Numbered from the stretch's first letter, positions 22,539-35,923 are shown. The stretch is DNA of 64,000 nucleotides from Tubulanus polymorphus (GCF_964204645.1 NC_134025.1:9057001-9121000), one strand, 5' to 3'. Translations and numbers: made by a program. The notes: generated by a model not told the origin, from the letters alone.

Positions 22539-25269
22539 ATGTCGATTTTAGGAAGCGTTGTGAAGTCTACATCATACAATATTATTTTGCAGGTAGGCCT
22601 GTGTTACTCATCGGTTGTCAGTTAGTTTCACGGAAACTGGACCAGATAATCAATTCAACGTTTTGTTTTTGATTTCAGTTGGTTTTTCGCATACTGACAT
22701 TCATTCTAAATGCTTTTACGTTACGGCATATAAGTAGAGAAATGTTGGGAGTTGTAAACGTGAGGTGGGGACTCTTTTTTTGTCTTTTTTATTATTACAA
22801 TTATCAATGAAATATGAAATCAACCTTTCTGTTGTGTAATGCAGGCTTACGTTGTTGTATTCTACTACGATATTTGTGACGCGTGAAGCATTCCGTAAAG
22901 CTTGTCTCAGTAAGACCAAGGACAAACAGTGGAACCAAGTTATAAATCTTTTGTGGTTAACGTATGTTTTTAACTTTTTCATTGAGAGAAAATCAAGCAA
23001 AATTTAAGCATGAATTTCTAATATTAAATCGATACATGTATACAGTTGTATGTATTGTTTATTTTATAGGGTACCAATTGGAATTTTATGTTCGTCGATA
23101 TTTGCCTTAATTTGGTTGTTTATGTTTGAATTACCAGACTCGAATTCTGTGCCTCATTATCAAACAGCTGTGATATGTTTCGCTTTATCGTGCATTATTG
23201 AAATGGCTGCCGAACCTCTTTGGGTCATTGGTCAGTCCTTCCTTTTCGTAAGACTCAAGGTCAGTTAAGTCATTATAAATTTTTTTATGCTCTAGAGATT
23301 TGACTGTTAAATCAAAAAATTTATAGGCGTCTTAATTCAATTGCAGGTCGTTATTGAAGGAAGTGCTATTGCTACAAAATGCATATTAACCGTTCTCTTA
23401 GTGTTTTACTGGCCACAACTTGGGTTATATAATTTCTCCATAGCTCAGGTGAACTAGATGTTTTCGTGCACTTTTCTAGTAAATCAATTAATCAAATCAA
23501 TTATGCCCTTATATCACATTTTTTATTCTATTCTAGCTTGCGTATACCTTCGTATACTTGGTTCTTTATTATGCTTACTTCCTGTACTATGTGTCTGCAA
23601 CTGCTCCAAGTGAAAGAGCCAGAGATTTTCCATTCAACAATCTGTTAGAAATGTTGCCTCATAAAAAAGAAAATCAAGTAAGTGATTTTGTGCCATTTCA
23701 CCGTATTATGAATATTATTGTTTTTGATTACTATACTGCAATACTTATGAATGTTCCATTTTAGGCCTGGTTTGGAATGGGAACGGTCAAATTGACATGG
23801 AGTTTTTTCAAGCAATCAATTCTGAAGCAATTTCTCACTGAAGGCAAGTACATGATCAAGAATAATCGTCTATTCTTTTGCAAAATGTAAAATGATTTCT
23901 TTTTCAGGTGAAAAGTATGCTATGACTATATTTAGCATTTTGAGTTTTGGAGATCAAGGTGTTTATGATGTGATCAATAATCTTGGCTCACTGGCTGCGA
24001 GATTTCTATTTCTACCGATCGAAGAAAGTTGTTATCTGTTCTTTTCTCAAACTTTGACGCGAGGTGTTCCTGTCTCCAAACAAAATAAGGTATTGTCTTG
24101 ACAAATGTTCTATGGAAATTTACCAATAGTAACCATAGTGACATGAGTCGTATGTTTCTCGATGGATTGATTTTCACTGTAGATTTTGAATTTCTTGAAC
24201 AGGATTCAATCAATCTTGCCTCACAAGTACTCGAGCATCTACTCAAAGTTGTTACCTATATCGGTTTAACTATATTTACGTTTGGCTACGCGTACTCGTA
24301 TTTGCTACTGCATATATATGGAGGAGTGATTCTAAGTTCAGGAACTGGCAAGCTTTTCGATTCTTTATTCATTACTACTTCATTACTTCAAAATCAAACT
24401 TCAAAACTTTCAAAATCTAAATGTAACATCTTGTATTCCAGGACCTGTTCTTCTGAAATGGTATTGTTTGTATGTACTAGTGATTGCTATCAATGGTACA
24501 AGTGAGGGTTTTGTTTTTGCTGCAATGAGTCAGAAAGACGTTGATGGGTAAGTTTGCATGTCAAATTTAAATTTCATATGGGATTCCTTGAGTCAGGTCC
24601 ACAGTTGAGACTTAGACCAGGCTAAGTCTATATTGGTACTTGCTGATCTCTAAGAAATTCATAATACATAGATTTGTCATGTATTTTTAGGTACAATCAA
24701 AAGATGCTACTATTTTCCGTCCTGTTCTTATTAGCATCATATTACCTAGCGAAGATGCTTGGAGCTGTTGGATTTATCTTGGCAAATTGTCTTAATATGA
24801 TAGCTCGGATTATACACAGGTATACGCTTCACTCTGAAAAGTTTGCTGTGCCTGCTTTTGAATGTTATGTCAAATTGACAATTGTTTGATTTATTTCCAG
24901 CATTTATTACGTAAGCCATTATATGAAAGAGATGCCTCGCAGTCCATTAATAGGTCTACTGCCATCATTACCTGTCAGCTTGGTCTACTTTGCCGCCTTC
25001 GTTATTACAACTCTATCAGAGGTATGCCAAAAATTATTCTTCGATTTATGACTAGTTTTTGCTGATGAATATTGTCGAAACGTTTCTGTTTAATATTTCA
25101 GAAAATGTTCTGTTGCGATAAAGGTCTAAGCGGACAAGTTATACATATAGGAATCGGCGGAATTTGTCTTATGCTTGTGCTAATTACAATCTGTTTAAAG
25201 GAACAAAAACTGATCAGTTTCATCATGGAACATTACAGTAAGAGTAAACAATCAAAGAAGAAAAACTGA
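22539..25269 (+). CDS. RFT1: RFT1, lipid-linked oligosaccharide ER protein
   Basis: Multi-pass ER membrane protein of the MOP/flippase-like superfamily, needed for N-glycosylation at the step where Man5GlcNAc2-PP-dolichol becomes available in the lumen; the direct flippase role is debated. Thirteen exons join in frame: 22539-22592, 22679-22764, 22845-22961, 23070-23259, 23347-23448, 23537-23677, 23765-23843, 23908-24089, 24203-24347, 24442-24547, 24691-24819, 24901-25021 and 25102-25269, giving 539 residues (human 541). Hallmarks are [57 protein letters not shown] and LHIYGG...SSGTGPVLL. The short first exon is supported by frame and splice sites. Introns 7 and 9 begin with GC instead of GT. 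Confidence 0.95.
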
Positions 25270-26183
25270 TTGAATTAAAAGCTCAATCAAAACTAATGAA
25301 TCGATGATTGAATCTAGGGCTGGTGGACACCAAATGTTATTAAATTACTAAAATTTGTTTCTTTGTATTGTTTTAAGTTACCGGTATGACTGGCTTTGGT
25401 GTGAATTTCTAATATATTTTTATAGGAAATATACTTTTACCTTATTCCAAATTTCATTTGTGTGCATTCTATTTATCCACCTCATTAAGTGTTGTCTTTT
25501 GGTATTATCATTATTGTCATTATTCTATAGGTCAAAGATTATTTGTCATTGGAGAACGCAGTACTTTTCCAAAGCATCGATTTCTAAAATTCCACTATCA
25601 TCCTCACAAGAAGTAACAACATTACAGACACATGAGTTATTTAAGAATTTATTAATTGATAATATATTAATATACATATATATTCTAAATCTGATTGACA
25701 ATTTTTTAACAACACTTGCAACAATAAATATCAATGCATGATGAACTTTCTTTTAGATTGATGAATTAAATTCTCTGATGTTAATCATCAATAGGAATCA
25801 CTTTCCGATGCTGCAATCCTGAGTCAATGGTTTAGAACGATTTCAGATAAAACAGGAATGATATGTGAGCTCTTTATATTCTTAGTAATCCTGCACTACA
25901 AGTACATTGAGAAGCTGCATCCATATTTACTAGATACAAAGATAGTTTTGTAGACTTTGCTCTGGAAGATCATAATATGCAAAATAGATTTGTATATTTT
26001 TTTGTTTGAATTATAACATGTGTATTGAGAATGGCAACTGAATTATCACTTCGACATACATCCCCCTTGAAGTAGATGCGCTTTTCATAAATGAATGTAG
26101 CAGCAGAGAATACTATTTAAGCGCAAATGAAGAGGCATTTATATAGCTTGTCGTCCATAATATACACAAGGTTTTTTCATTCA
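25270..26183. other. 3' UTRs of RFT1 and CHP1
   Basis: AT-rich gap between two convergent genes. Open frames at 25355-25741 show no recognisable domain and are low-complexity in composition; I treat the gap as untranslated sequence. Confidence 0.5.
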
Positions 26184-27509
26184 TTAATTGAGAAAACGAA
26201 TGCTCATCTTTTGTTCAACATCGATAAGTTCCATTGCCTGAAAACAAAAATTCACAAAAGTAAATAAAAGATCTACGTATCATTTTTAGGGTAATCAGAG
26301 ATTGTTAGACACTGGGTATTTTGACAATTTCAGTTGCTCAAAAGTGGTTTGGTTTAACTACTAGAAATATTTACATACAGCAATGTAATATATGAGGCAC
26401 TTCATGTGATTTCTGCACCTCGCATAGAAGTCTCGATATGTTAATTATATTTACCTTAACAAACTCATCAAATGTGATTGCCTGGTTATTATCGGTATCG
26501 GCTTCGGCGATAGTTCTGTCAGCGATGCTACCCAACTGAAATTTAAAAGAAATTGACCTAGAACTTACTCGATCTTGCACAACACAACCGCTGTAATTTT
26601 TACTGACCTGTTCCTCGGAGATATTCGCACCAACCATCATGTGTAAAACAGCAAGTAACTCTTCCCTGGCGATCTTATCATCGCCATCTAGATCATACAT
26701 CTTGAAAGCAACTAGAATGAGAATGACACATTTGAGCAACTATAACATCTTATAGTAAGTCATTTTTCGCTCACAGATGTTATACATCAACAATGCAAAA
26801 TAAAGCTGTATGTAATTTAGATAAAATATGAGCTAGGATTAATCTACGACTGGTCGACTCACATTTTAATTTTTCCTCCCGACTGTTTAGTTTCATCATG
26901 CCATTTTCAATGTCTTTTCGTTCTTTGCGTTTTATAGGACGAAATCTCGCCAATACATTCATAAACTGTCTGAAGTTCACTTCTTCGCTGCTGTTTGATA
27001 GAATTCATAATTTTAGGTTTGCACCTCGCATAGCAGCAGATAACACGCGTACACACACACACAATCAAGAAGTCAACTTACTTTTCACTGAAGAAGGAAT
27101 GTACAATACGATCACCCAAAGGATTTATAGCCAGTTCAGGTATGCGGAGAAAGTCCTCTCGACTAAAAAATTTATCAAATGCAAAGTTGTTATCGCTGCA
27201 ACCCATAATTTTGATCAGATTTTTTTAGCAGTTTTTAATTTTAGGGTTGAAAAGCTTGTACCTCAAATAGCCATTATTTGCTTTATCCAGACTAGTGAAG
27301 CGGCTATATAGGCGAATAATCTGACTCCTTGAAACTGTAAGAGAACATTCATGCATTCATTTAAAAAAGCAAAAACTGTGCTGTGCCTGTGCCGGGGTGG
27401 CAGGCGAGGATTTTTCTGGAAATCAATTGCGCTCATACTTACACCCCGTTTCTTTCTGAATACTTTCAATTTCTTCAGGTTGGAGCATAATAGAAGATTT
27501 AGAGCCCAT
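26184..27509 (-). CDS. CHP1: Calcineurin B homologous protein 1
   Basis: Myristoylated EF-hand protein that binds and stabilises Na+/H+ exchangers and regulates calcineurin and vesicle traffic. Seven exons join in frame: 27443-27509, 27262-27334, 27082-27162, 26863-26990, 26608-26711, 26455-26535 and 26184-26237, giving 195 residues, exactly the human length. It starts MGSKSSIML, a good N-myristoylation signal (glycine 2). EF-hand 3 is DLDGDDKIAREE and EF-hand 4 is DTDNNQAITFDE; both look calcium-competent. The C terminus VEQKMSIRFLN matches CHP1 nearly word for word. The exon 4 acceptor could sit three bases further in (tandem CAG), giving one residue less. It is head to head with the dehydrogenase gene. 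Confidence 0.95.
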
Positions 27510-27788
27510 TTTGTCGGATTGTTGTTAACTAACAATGCTCAAAACATATCAAAATTAAACAAAGTAGTAATCAATATTTTGTTCAGAATTTCACTTCCGT
27601 GTTTTGGAATAATTGAATTGAATTGGACTAATCTAAAACGCGGATTCCAGTCCGATTATGAGTCCACCGGTACTGGGGCGACTCCGAATGCCAATCTTTC
27701 ATACGAGACTGCGCGCGGATAGAAGGAACCCGCAATATCGCGGCCGAGACTACAATTAGGCCTAGGCTACAATTAGTTTTTAGATATC
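27510..27788. promoter_or_regulatory. Bidirectional promoter of CHP1 and SORD-like gene
   Basis: Only 279 bp separate the two divergent start codons, so both transcripts must start here or within each other's leader. The right half (27700-27750) is locally GC-rich (GCGCGCGG, TCGCGGCCG). There is no TATA box in a convincing position. Confidence 0.55.
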
Positions 27789-30157
27789 ATGGCCTCAACT
27801 GCCCACGCAGCCACACTACCGGCGGCGGGTTCGAATATTGCCGCTGTCTTATATGGAAAAAATGATTTGCGAATTGTAAGTCCTTCATAACTACATTTTC
27901 CAATTTGAAAAAAAAACTGAAGTCTTTCAATACGAAAATCGAGAAATTCATTTCATAGATGCATTTATTTTCAGGAACATCGTCAAATTCCAGATGTTAC
28001 GGAATCGGGTGAGATTCATTGTTTAGGAAATTCAGAGAAAGCGCTAGTAAACGTAAAATGTATTTGAAACTCTTAGCTTTTGATTATATCTTGTAGATGT
28101 GCTTATTCGTGTTGCATATACTGGTATATGTGGAACTGACGCGCACTTATTAACTTACGCGCAACTTGGGCGGGATCTTATTCTTGATGGACCGATGGTG
28201 CTCGGTCACGAAGCAAGCGGGACTGTCATCGAAGTCGGATCGAAAGTCGAATCTCTAAAACCAGGTTCATTTTTTCAGTCAATCTACCAATAAGAACTAT
28301 CTGATGGTATTTGTTGATTTAATTGGGTCCTTTATTAGGAAAATATGAAATTATATATGTCACCCTTTGCCTTTCCCGAGTGGGCTTTTTTCAAGAATAC
28401 TGAAAGTATGTTATTTTATCCAGGGGATCGTGTAGCGATGGACAATGTGATATCATGTCTTAAGTGCTATATGTGTAAAAAAGGAAGACAAAATTTGTGC
28501 AAGCATCGTAGTTATGCCGGTATGCCCAATATAGACGGGAGCTTACAGTACATCGCTTTACATCCCGCAGGGTCTTGTTACAAGTAAGATCAGACAAATG
28601 AGTATAAAAATCCGACATACAAACGAAATCTATACATATGCAATGTATATGTGGTGTGTTGATTCTCTATAAAAAGATTCACTGTTATGAAGTGTCTTTA
28701 TCATTAGGTGTCATAGTCCATCTACTTCAGTTCGAACTTCGTGCTTTAACCATGTTTTAATCGACAATCAATTACCATTCGAAACGTTATTTCATTCGAA
28801 ACACGTACCCAAAAATACTTATCGCCGTAAATTACTCATTGTAGGAGAGATTAGATATTTCTAATAGGGGCTAATTTGAACTTTTTATATTTCATACTTG
28901 AGACTGCCCAATAATGTAAGCCTAGAGGAGGGTGCGTTGATCGAACCATTATCGATTGGAATCTTCGCCTGTGACCGGGGAGAAGTATCCGCCGGATCAA
29001 AAGTTCTCGTATGCGGCGCTGGTAAATCTTTATCTAATCTTTTTTAAACAGTTTCCATCGTGCGTGTTAAGTATTGTTATTCTCGGTCGAGAAGTCAAAT
29101 CGAGATTTTAAAGGCCCTACAAATTTCCTTAGATTGGTCACGTGAGCAAAATTTAAAAAAAGACTTGTCTTAGTAGATCTGAGTGAGCGTGTACTTGAAA
29201 ACGTTAAGTCAAGTGCCACCATTCAACTTGGTTTGAAAACGATTCTCGATGGCAATTTTTCATTCCTTTAGGGACGATCGGACTCGTGACAGCGATGAGT
29301 GCTATAGCTATGGGCGCTTCGCGAGTTTGTGTAACCGATGTATCACCGGAAAGATTGACCGCTGCAAGAAGAATCGTGAATTCCGTAAGTTTCCGTTCTC
29401 TTGCCGCAAACGTTAGGCCACCAAAATGAATGTTCAACTTTCATGTGACATAACAGCTGCGAAAGGGAAAGCTCGTTTTATAACGATGACAATCTACTTT
29501 TAACTAATGCAAACTCCTGCAATCTTTAGGTTGAAACCGTTCTAGTCGGGGGTTCAGATGAAAATGACGAGTCAAAGATATACGAAGCGCTTTGTGGACG
29601 ACCCGATATAAGCATCGAATGTAGCGGAGCCTATAGTAGTTTGCTACTATCAATTCAGGTATAAGGCGATACGTAACGAGATGTGTCACAGTCGTTTCTA
29701 CCGTATCCTGTTGAATAAAATATCCCATGAAATATCCACCCGTAGAATCCCGTATCTTCTTAACTCGCCTTTAATCGTCAGGTTACGGATGCCGGGGGTA
29801 CTGTAATTTTGGTCGGATTTGGCGAGGAGGGAAAAATAAGCGTCCCGATTCATGACATCATTCGTCGAGAAATCAGTATCCGTAGCATCTTTGGTCGCAA
29901 TTGCAAAATGTAAGCGTTGGATGATCATTTGTAAAATCGTTGGTGATTTTTATAATTGGGAATATATATACATGCGTATTTAAAATTCTAGCTATCCGAT
30001 GGCGATTGAAGCTGTGAACTCGGGAAAGATAAATCTGAAAGGGTTGATAACCCATCGACGAGATTTGCGCCAAATTCACGAAGCAATCGACATCGCCAAA
30101 ACTGGACGAGACGGTGCTATCAAAGTTATGATAAATGTCGAAAAGCTTCAAAATTAA
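27789..30157 (+). CDS. SORD: Sorbitol dehydrogenase-like zinc enzyme
   Basis: Zinc-dependent medium-chain dehydrogenase that should oxidise sorbitol or a related polyol with NAD+ in the cytosol. Nine exons join in frame: 27789-27875, 27975-28008, 28097-28264, 28424-28583, 28903-29021, 29272-29384, 29530-29658, 29782-29909 and 29992-30157, giving 367 residues (human SORD 357). The catalytic zinc motifs are GICGTDAH and GHEASG, with a later EPLSI glutamate. The four-cysteine lobe [15 protein letters not shown] is present; mammalian SORD has lost structural zinc cysteines, so this copy may bind two zincs. The Rossmann glycine motif is GAGTIGLV. The substrate is inferred from family similarity; other polyol dehydrogenases are possible. 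Confidence 0.88.
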
Positions 30158-30180
30158 AATCTATTAGGATGCTTTATGCT

Positions 30181-30186
30181 AATAAA
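30181..30186 (+). terminator. Candidate poly(A) signal of SORD-like gene
   Basis: AATAAA 24 bp after the stop codon of the dehydrogenase. Confidence 0.5.
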
Positions 30187-31134
30187 TTCTGAATATGCCG
30201 TGATGAGATAATGTTTGAGAATATTCAGAGATGATTATTAACAAGTTTAGATGGCAGGTTTTCGATTTTTTTGCGTTCGTTCTCTTCTTGTCGTTTTGTT
30301 ATATGTTAACATTTTAATGGTATTTGTGTAGAGCGATGATGATTGTCCCCGTGGTTACAGCAATAAAACAACTCGATCTCCAGAGATAGAAACGCGGCGA
30401 CACCTGAAACCAAACAGGACGACACTAAATCTTTCCCTTTTACATTGAACTGATCTCATGATTTGGGAATTTCAATTACGGATTTTAGTTTTTACGACTC
30501 ATAGAAGTTTAACTTAGCACCTTCTTGTTTATTACTTCGGGAAAAATAAATAGATTCGCTACGTATAGATAATCTTTGGTTTCGTTCTGGATTGATCGTA
30601 TTAGCCTATGCGTCATGTAAAAACGACATATCTATTCAAGAATTTGGAAATCACTTTAGAAAAAACGAATTTTCTGCATATTTTACGGAATGCCATCTCG
30701 AGATCTAAAATACGCGCGCGTGCTAGTGCATGTTCATAACACGAAATTAGATTAGACCGATAGACTCTAGAGTCCATTGATAGACAGATTTACTTCTAAC
30801 ACGGTGACAGGTTGCGATGTCTACCGAGATTATCAATTAGATACGGAAATCCCTGGGTGATTACTGATTGCGTTGATATAGCGGAACATCTGAGAAAAGC
30901 CCGTTCAATAATGCATAAATCAATTATTTTGGATAGTAACTTGGTTCACAAGTAATCAGGGTAATGCATGGATAACACACACCGTCGCGTTATGTGTAGA
31001 CTGGTAAAACAATATATCGGAAAATACAAGTGCGAATTTTTGAATATTTGATGAATCGACTGTGGAGATAGACAGACAGTCAGAAGGAGAGACAGATAGA
31101 TCGTAACAGGCGTATATAACCCCTCACATAAGCG
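30187..31134. other. Intergenic gap before LRRC74-like gene
   Basis: No coding sequence is supported. The last 100 bases form a likely 5' leader: AGATAGACAGACAGTCAGAAGGAGAGACAG-type purine-rich sequence shortly before the ATG at 31135. Confidence 0.4.
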
Positions 31135-34100
31135 ATGGCTCACAACAACAACCAAACAAAGGATGGAGAAATTGGAAATTCCAGAAATATGTGCACTCCA
31201 ATTGAAGAAGAAATGGAACTTGAAGTGGATAGTGATGCATTTGATACAGATCTGGAAATGGATTTTCCGGAAAAAGGTACGCATCGCATCATTGTGGTAG
31301 AACAAAATCCCGAATGGTTTTTGATTTTGAACTCAGCTGACTTATTTGGAAAAAAGTTTTCGTAATGATTTGATTACATGTTCCATACGCACCCAATCAA
31401 TGTCTAAGATTATATAAAAGCTCGACCCATTTATTTCTTTTCAATAGTGATGGGCTGAGTCATTAAATGTGTTTTTCTGTCTCGTGGCAACTCGATTCAG
31501 CGAAAACGATGGATGCTTTTGATAAATTTACCCAATCTCTCCGAGCAATTCGATCAAATATCATAGCGCATGCCGAGAGCTTGAATATTTCAAATACCAG
31601 GCTATTGAGAAATATTCTTTTCGCGTTCGATCCGGTAGTTATCTATGATTGATTGAATTCTTTCAGCCTCGAATATTGATGTTTTTGAGATAAGGATTTT
31701 TCGAGCAGGGCTCGACTCGTGTGTTCAACGTCTACAATATATACCGAAATTAAAAACGACGCCGTATAGTCATAAATTCTATATCGCTTCCTCGTGATTT
31801 GACGGCTCCGATTGTATAGTGATCGGCCTCGCCATTTCAACGATAGTCACTAGAATGAATTCAATTAGATTTAGTCTTTTTCAAGTAATTTTGTCATTTC
31901 TATGTAAGAATCGACTTAGAAGCTAGAAGCCATTTTATGTACCCAAAATGAGTATTTTGTTCATAATTATTTCATATATTATAGTGTCATTGATTAAGGG
32001 TCAATGTTGTATATTTCTTCCATATTTTTATGTTTTTCAATGTCTCTCACTTATTCAAATAATCAATGTTGCAGCTATAAACTATGAAGCTGGCTTGGGT
32101 CTGTTAGAATACGGTAAATCGTGTGATAAGCTCTGTATTCCTCGACAATCGTACATCAGCCACAACTTATCCAGCCCAAAACTCAGTATAAAACATAGGT
32201 CCCTCGGTGCGAAGGGAATACAAGCTTTATCAACAGCCCTCGCGGTAAGTTACATAAATTAATGAGGAGAGAATCCCACAATGATAATAAAAAGTCCGAA
32301 AATGAAACTTCGAGATAGTAGTTTATTTCAACGTTTCGACTATATCCTAATAGTCATCTTCAGGAATATTGTGGGATTCTCTCCTCATCGCGTCAACACG
32401 GATATTGTGTTCTACCTATCGTGTACATAAATTAATCCTATCACCAAAGTGCCGCGCACCAACTTGGGGTGGTGTATCATTTCTGGTACTATTTATTAAA
32501 CAAACTTAATCTCACTTCAATTTCTAAATAGAAAAATACGAGGCTGGGAGAATTAGATCTCAGTGACAATGGAATAGGACAAGAAGGCGTAACCAAGATT
32601 GCTTTGATGATACATGAAAATCAATTCATTACGCGACTGGTAAGTTTAGGTCCTTGGTAAAATTTAAACATCAATCTCAATTGCTGTTATTGAAGATTAT
32701 CATGCATAGGCTTCGACTTACCCAGTCTTCATAAAATTCTACTATCGAGTTCCTCAACAACCGAGCTACAATTTTGGAGTTAACTGATGATTCCATCCAT
32801 AATTTGATGTAATGCCGTTAAAGAATATATTTTTTGTATACTATTACGAATTGTATTACGAAATGACGTAACACAACAAGAAATTTTTCAATTTGGCAGG
32901 ATTTATCCAACAATCAGTTGAGCAACGAGGGAGCAAAAATACTTGGCCAAATGCTTCAAGAAAACAGAGTTCTTACGTATTTGAATTTGTCCGGTAAAAT
33001 TAAATTGCGCACATCTTAAAATTATCTTCTAATAAAATACATAATTTTCTTGTTCGCGTAAATATTTTGTATTTTACAGGAAATAACTTCCAGGAAAGTG
33101 ATGCTACGTTTATAGCTACTGGAATTGAGGTAAAATAGGAACACCAATTTGCATAACAAAACCAGTCAAGGAATCGAATTGAAAGAAAGGTTTATTTTTC
33201 TGTTTAGTTCAATGAAAGATTAGTGGAGCTCGACGTCAGCCACAATAACTTCTCAGAAGATGGAGCTATGCACATAGGAAAGGCCTTAGGTAAGAAAAAT
33301 GATAAAAATACCATACAAAACATATTTTTGAAAGTTTAACGACGTGTATGTATCATATTCATTTTCAGGGACGAACCCCTTACTGAAAAAATTGAATCTG
33401 GGTTGGAATCATATTCGACGGAAAGGTGCAGTGACCATCTGTAAAGGTCTAGTCGTAAGCATTAGAGATAAGACTTGAGGGAAAAGAAAAGGTTCAATAC
33501 GAAAGCTTTTCAGATGTTTAATATTGGACTAAGGAATTTGGACTTATAATAATACATATCTAAGCCCTTGTGTAAAACGAACATACATAAGATAGGTTAT
33601 GTCTTAATTGTACATCGATAGATATTGGTGTATCTCTTTTGGTTTATCCATTCATTTCAGAAAAATGACACACTGACAGAAATAAATTTATCATGGAATG
33701 GGTTCGGTTACGAGGGGGCCTTGGCACTGGGCCAAGCTTTGAAAAGGAATAAATGTCTAATATCTCTGGATATTAGTAATAACCGCATCAACTGGCAGGG
33801 GGCAGTTTTTATATCATCTGGGCTTCAAGTTAATCCTACTTTAGAAACACTGCGGGTAAATATATATTTAACTAGCTGTGTTTTTTTATCTTAAATACTC
33901 AAACAGTGAAGAGAAAATCGAAATATTCAATTGTTTACAGATCGGAACGAATCCGCTAACCACAACTGGTTGTATGGATATCATAAATGCTATATCGCAC
34001 GAGGAAAGTGCAATATCATACCTTGATTTGACAGTAAGTGTTTTAGATATCACTCCAGTGTACACATTACGTGTCCAACCGTAAAAATAAAATCGAACAA

Positions 34101-35795
34101 CGATCAAAATGCCAGCAATAAACTACGTAAATCGTTTAAATCCGAAAGCTGATTATAGTGAGGCCAGAAAACGGCGGTCGCTGGTACAATGAAAATAATG
34201 CGCTTATTTTGCAGGAAAGTGGTGTCTGTGACACGAACAAAATTCAATTATAGTATGATACTTAGAACTACTATCTGTACATACGTTATTCTGATATGGT
34301 TTTACCACCTTTGAAATCAGACAGTGATCATTCCAAAACTACAATCACGAATAACCCATGATGGGACTTCATGAATATTCTAACGCTTCTAATTCGTATT
34401 ACGGACGGAATGGACAATGAATGAATATCATCCATCACGCAATCTTGAAATGAATAAAACATCAAATCGGTCGTTTGGATCACAGTAAAACCAAGGCAAC
34501 TAGATTATTTGTTCTAGAAATAAAAGAACTATATAGACTGTACTGTTTTCGTTATATATGTATCTGCAGGATGTTCCCGTAGTGGGTGAATTTGAAATAA
34601 TGGCTCAAATGCTACAGCGTTCTAGAAATTTGACGTACATACACGGAGGGGTCGTTAGTAATCACGATATATTAGGAAGACGATTAGGTATTGACTAAAT
34701 TGATTATTTATCCGTTAATATGAGTATCTTTGTGGCCAAAACTTCGGTCCCGAAGGTTTTTTAGTCCATAATTATATTTACATATATTCGATACTCAAAA
34801 ATTAACACACAAAGAAATAATTGAAGTTATATACTAAAAAATCATTCCGAAAGATAAACAATTAATTCAAAGTCATTCTTTAAAATCTTATTTTCTTTCG
34901 TATTTATCTCCAAACATTTCAATTTATTTCAGCGTAATTACAAGAATAGATGTATTTTTGCTGTTTTTTATCTTCATTTATTAGAAGCTGCAGTTGATCC
35001 ACTACAGCAAGTAATAAACTACATGCAAAATAATTCACTTCGACCGATGGAACTGTTTCGCTCGTTCGATAAGCAAGTTATTTTTAGGATCGGAGAATCA
35101 AATTTCATGGACCGACTGCAGGTTTGTCGCCATTTTAGTTTTCTGCTTTCAATTTCAATTTCTTTGTTAAAACATATTTCTATATGGTTACAAACGAATT
35201 CATATGGTTATTTTTTCTTCGACACAGAGAAGCGGAATAAACTTGAAAAAGGGCGAAATAGAACAGGTCGTAGGCAGAGTTGACAAGGCAGAAAAGGATC
35301 AGCATGGAATAAGTTATAGGTTACTACCGTCTTTGGTTCATCTTTTCTTCTGAAATCCAAAAGATACGCACGTTCATTTTTCAATTTCACCATCTATGTT
35401 GGAAAAATATGTATTAAACTATGTGTATATATATTTACAGTAAACTTGTCAATGCCCTGAAGGAGCAGAAACTAAAACAGCGACAGAACAAAAAGAAAGA
35501 AATTAAAGAAAAACAGAAACTTAAAGAATATCACATGCGTATATTGAATCCAGACGGGGAAGATATAAGCGAATCTGACACGACCAAAAATGATAAAAAC
35601 GACCCTAACGAGAACGGTTTCAACGATTTAGATTGGAAATCGTCGTTTTCATTGAAATCCGTGTCGTTTGCTTCGATGGCAGCGAGTAGAGCTTCGTTTT
35701 CCGGCCCGGCGACGACGACCGAAAAACCTTCCAAAAAGTTGCAACAACAACCACGAAGACAAAGTGATTCTTTTTCATTCAATAAAAAGCGATAG
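31135..35795 (+). CDS. LRRC74: LRRC74-like leucine-rich repeat protein
   Basis: RNI-type leucine-rich repeat protein resembling LRRC74A/B, which is mainly testis or ciliated-tissue expressed in vertebrates; the molecular role is unknown. Thirteen exons join in frame: 31135-31276, 32075-32244, 32532-32639, 32900-32993, 33080-33129, 33208-33289, 33369-33454, 33661-33855, 33941-34033, 34570-34687, 34985-35121, 35228-35319 and 35441-35795, giving 573 residues. The acidic N terminus is followed by SLGAKGIQALSTAL and about eight 28-residue repeats (LDLSDNGIGQEGV, LDLSNNQLSNEGAK, LNLGWNHIRRKGAV, INLSWNGFGYEGAL). An EF-hand-like module (FDKQVIFRI...RSGINLKKGEIEQVV) and a lysine-rich coil follow. Intron 2 begins with an insertion six bases after the donor. 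Confidence 0.88.
32264..32423 (-). mobile_element. 160-bp insertion with 13-bp TSD and hammerhead-like motif
   Basis: The 13-bp sequence TACATAAATTAAT is perfectly duplicated at 32251-32263 and 32424-32436. Inside, GAGGAGAGAATCCCACAAT (32264-32282) has a perfect inverse at about 32370-32388. On the minus strand the middle reads CTGAAGAT, a stem GACTAT/ATAGTC with a short loop, then GAAACG, which resembles a hammerhead ribozyme core (CUGANGA...GAAA). A 13-bp duplication suggests target-primed (retro) insertion instead of a cut-and-paste transposase. The first duplication starts at the end of the GTAAGT splice donor of LRRC74 exon 2. Confidence 0.7.
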
Positions 35796-35923
35796 ATATT
35801 GCATCGGCTATATTGTGATAAAATCATTTTAAGTATATATATATATCTTTTTCCATTAATCGAAATAATAAATATTGTGATCATTTCGCGTCTCGGTGAA
35901 CAATTATATGTATATATGAATAC

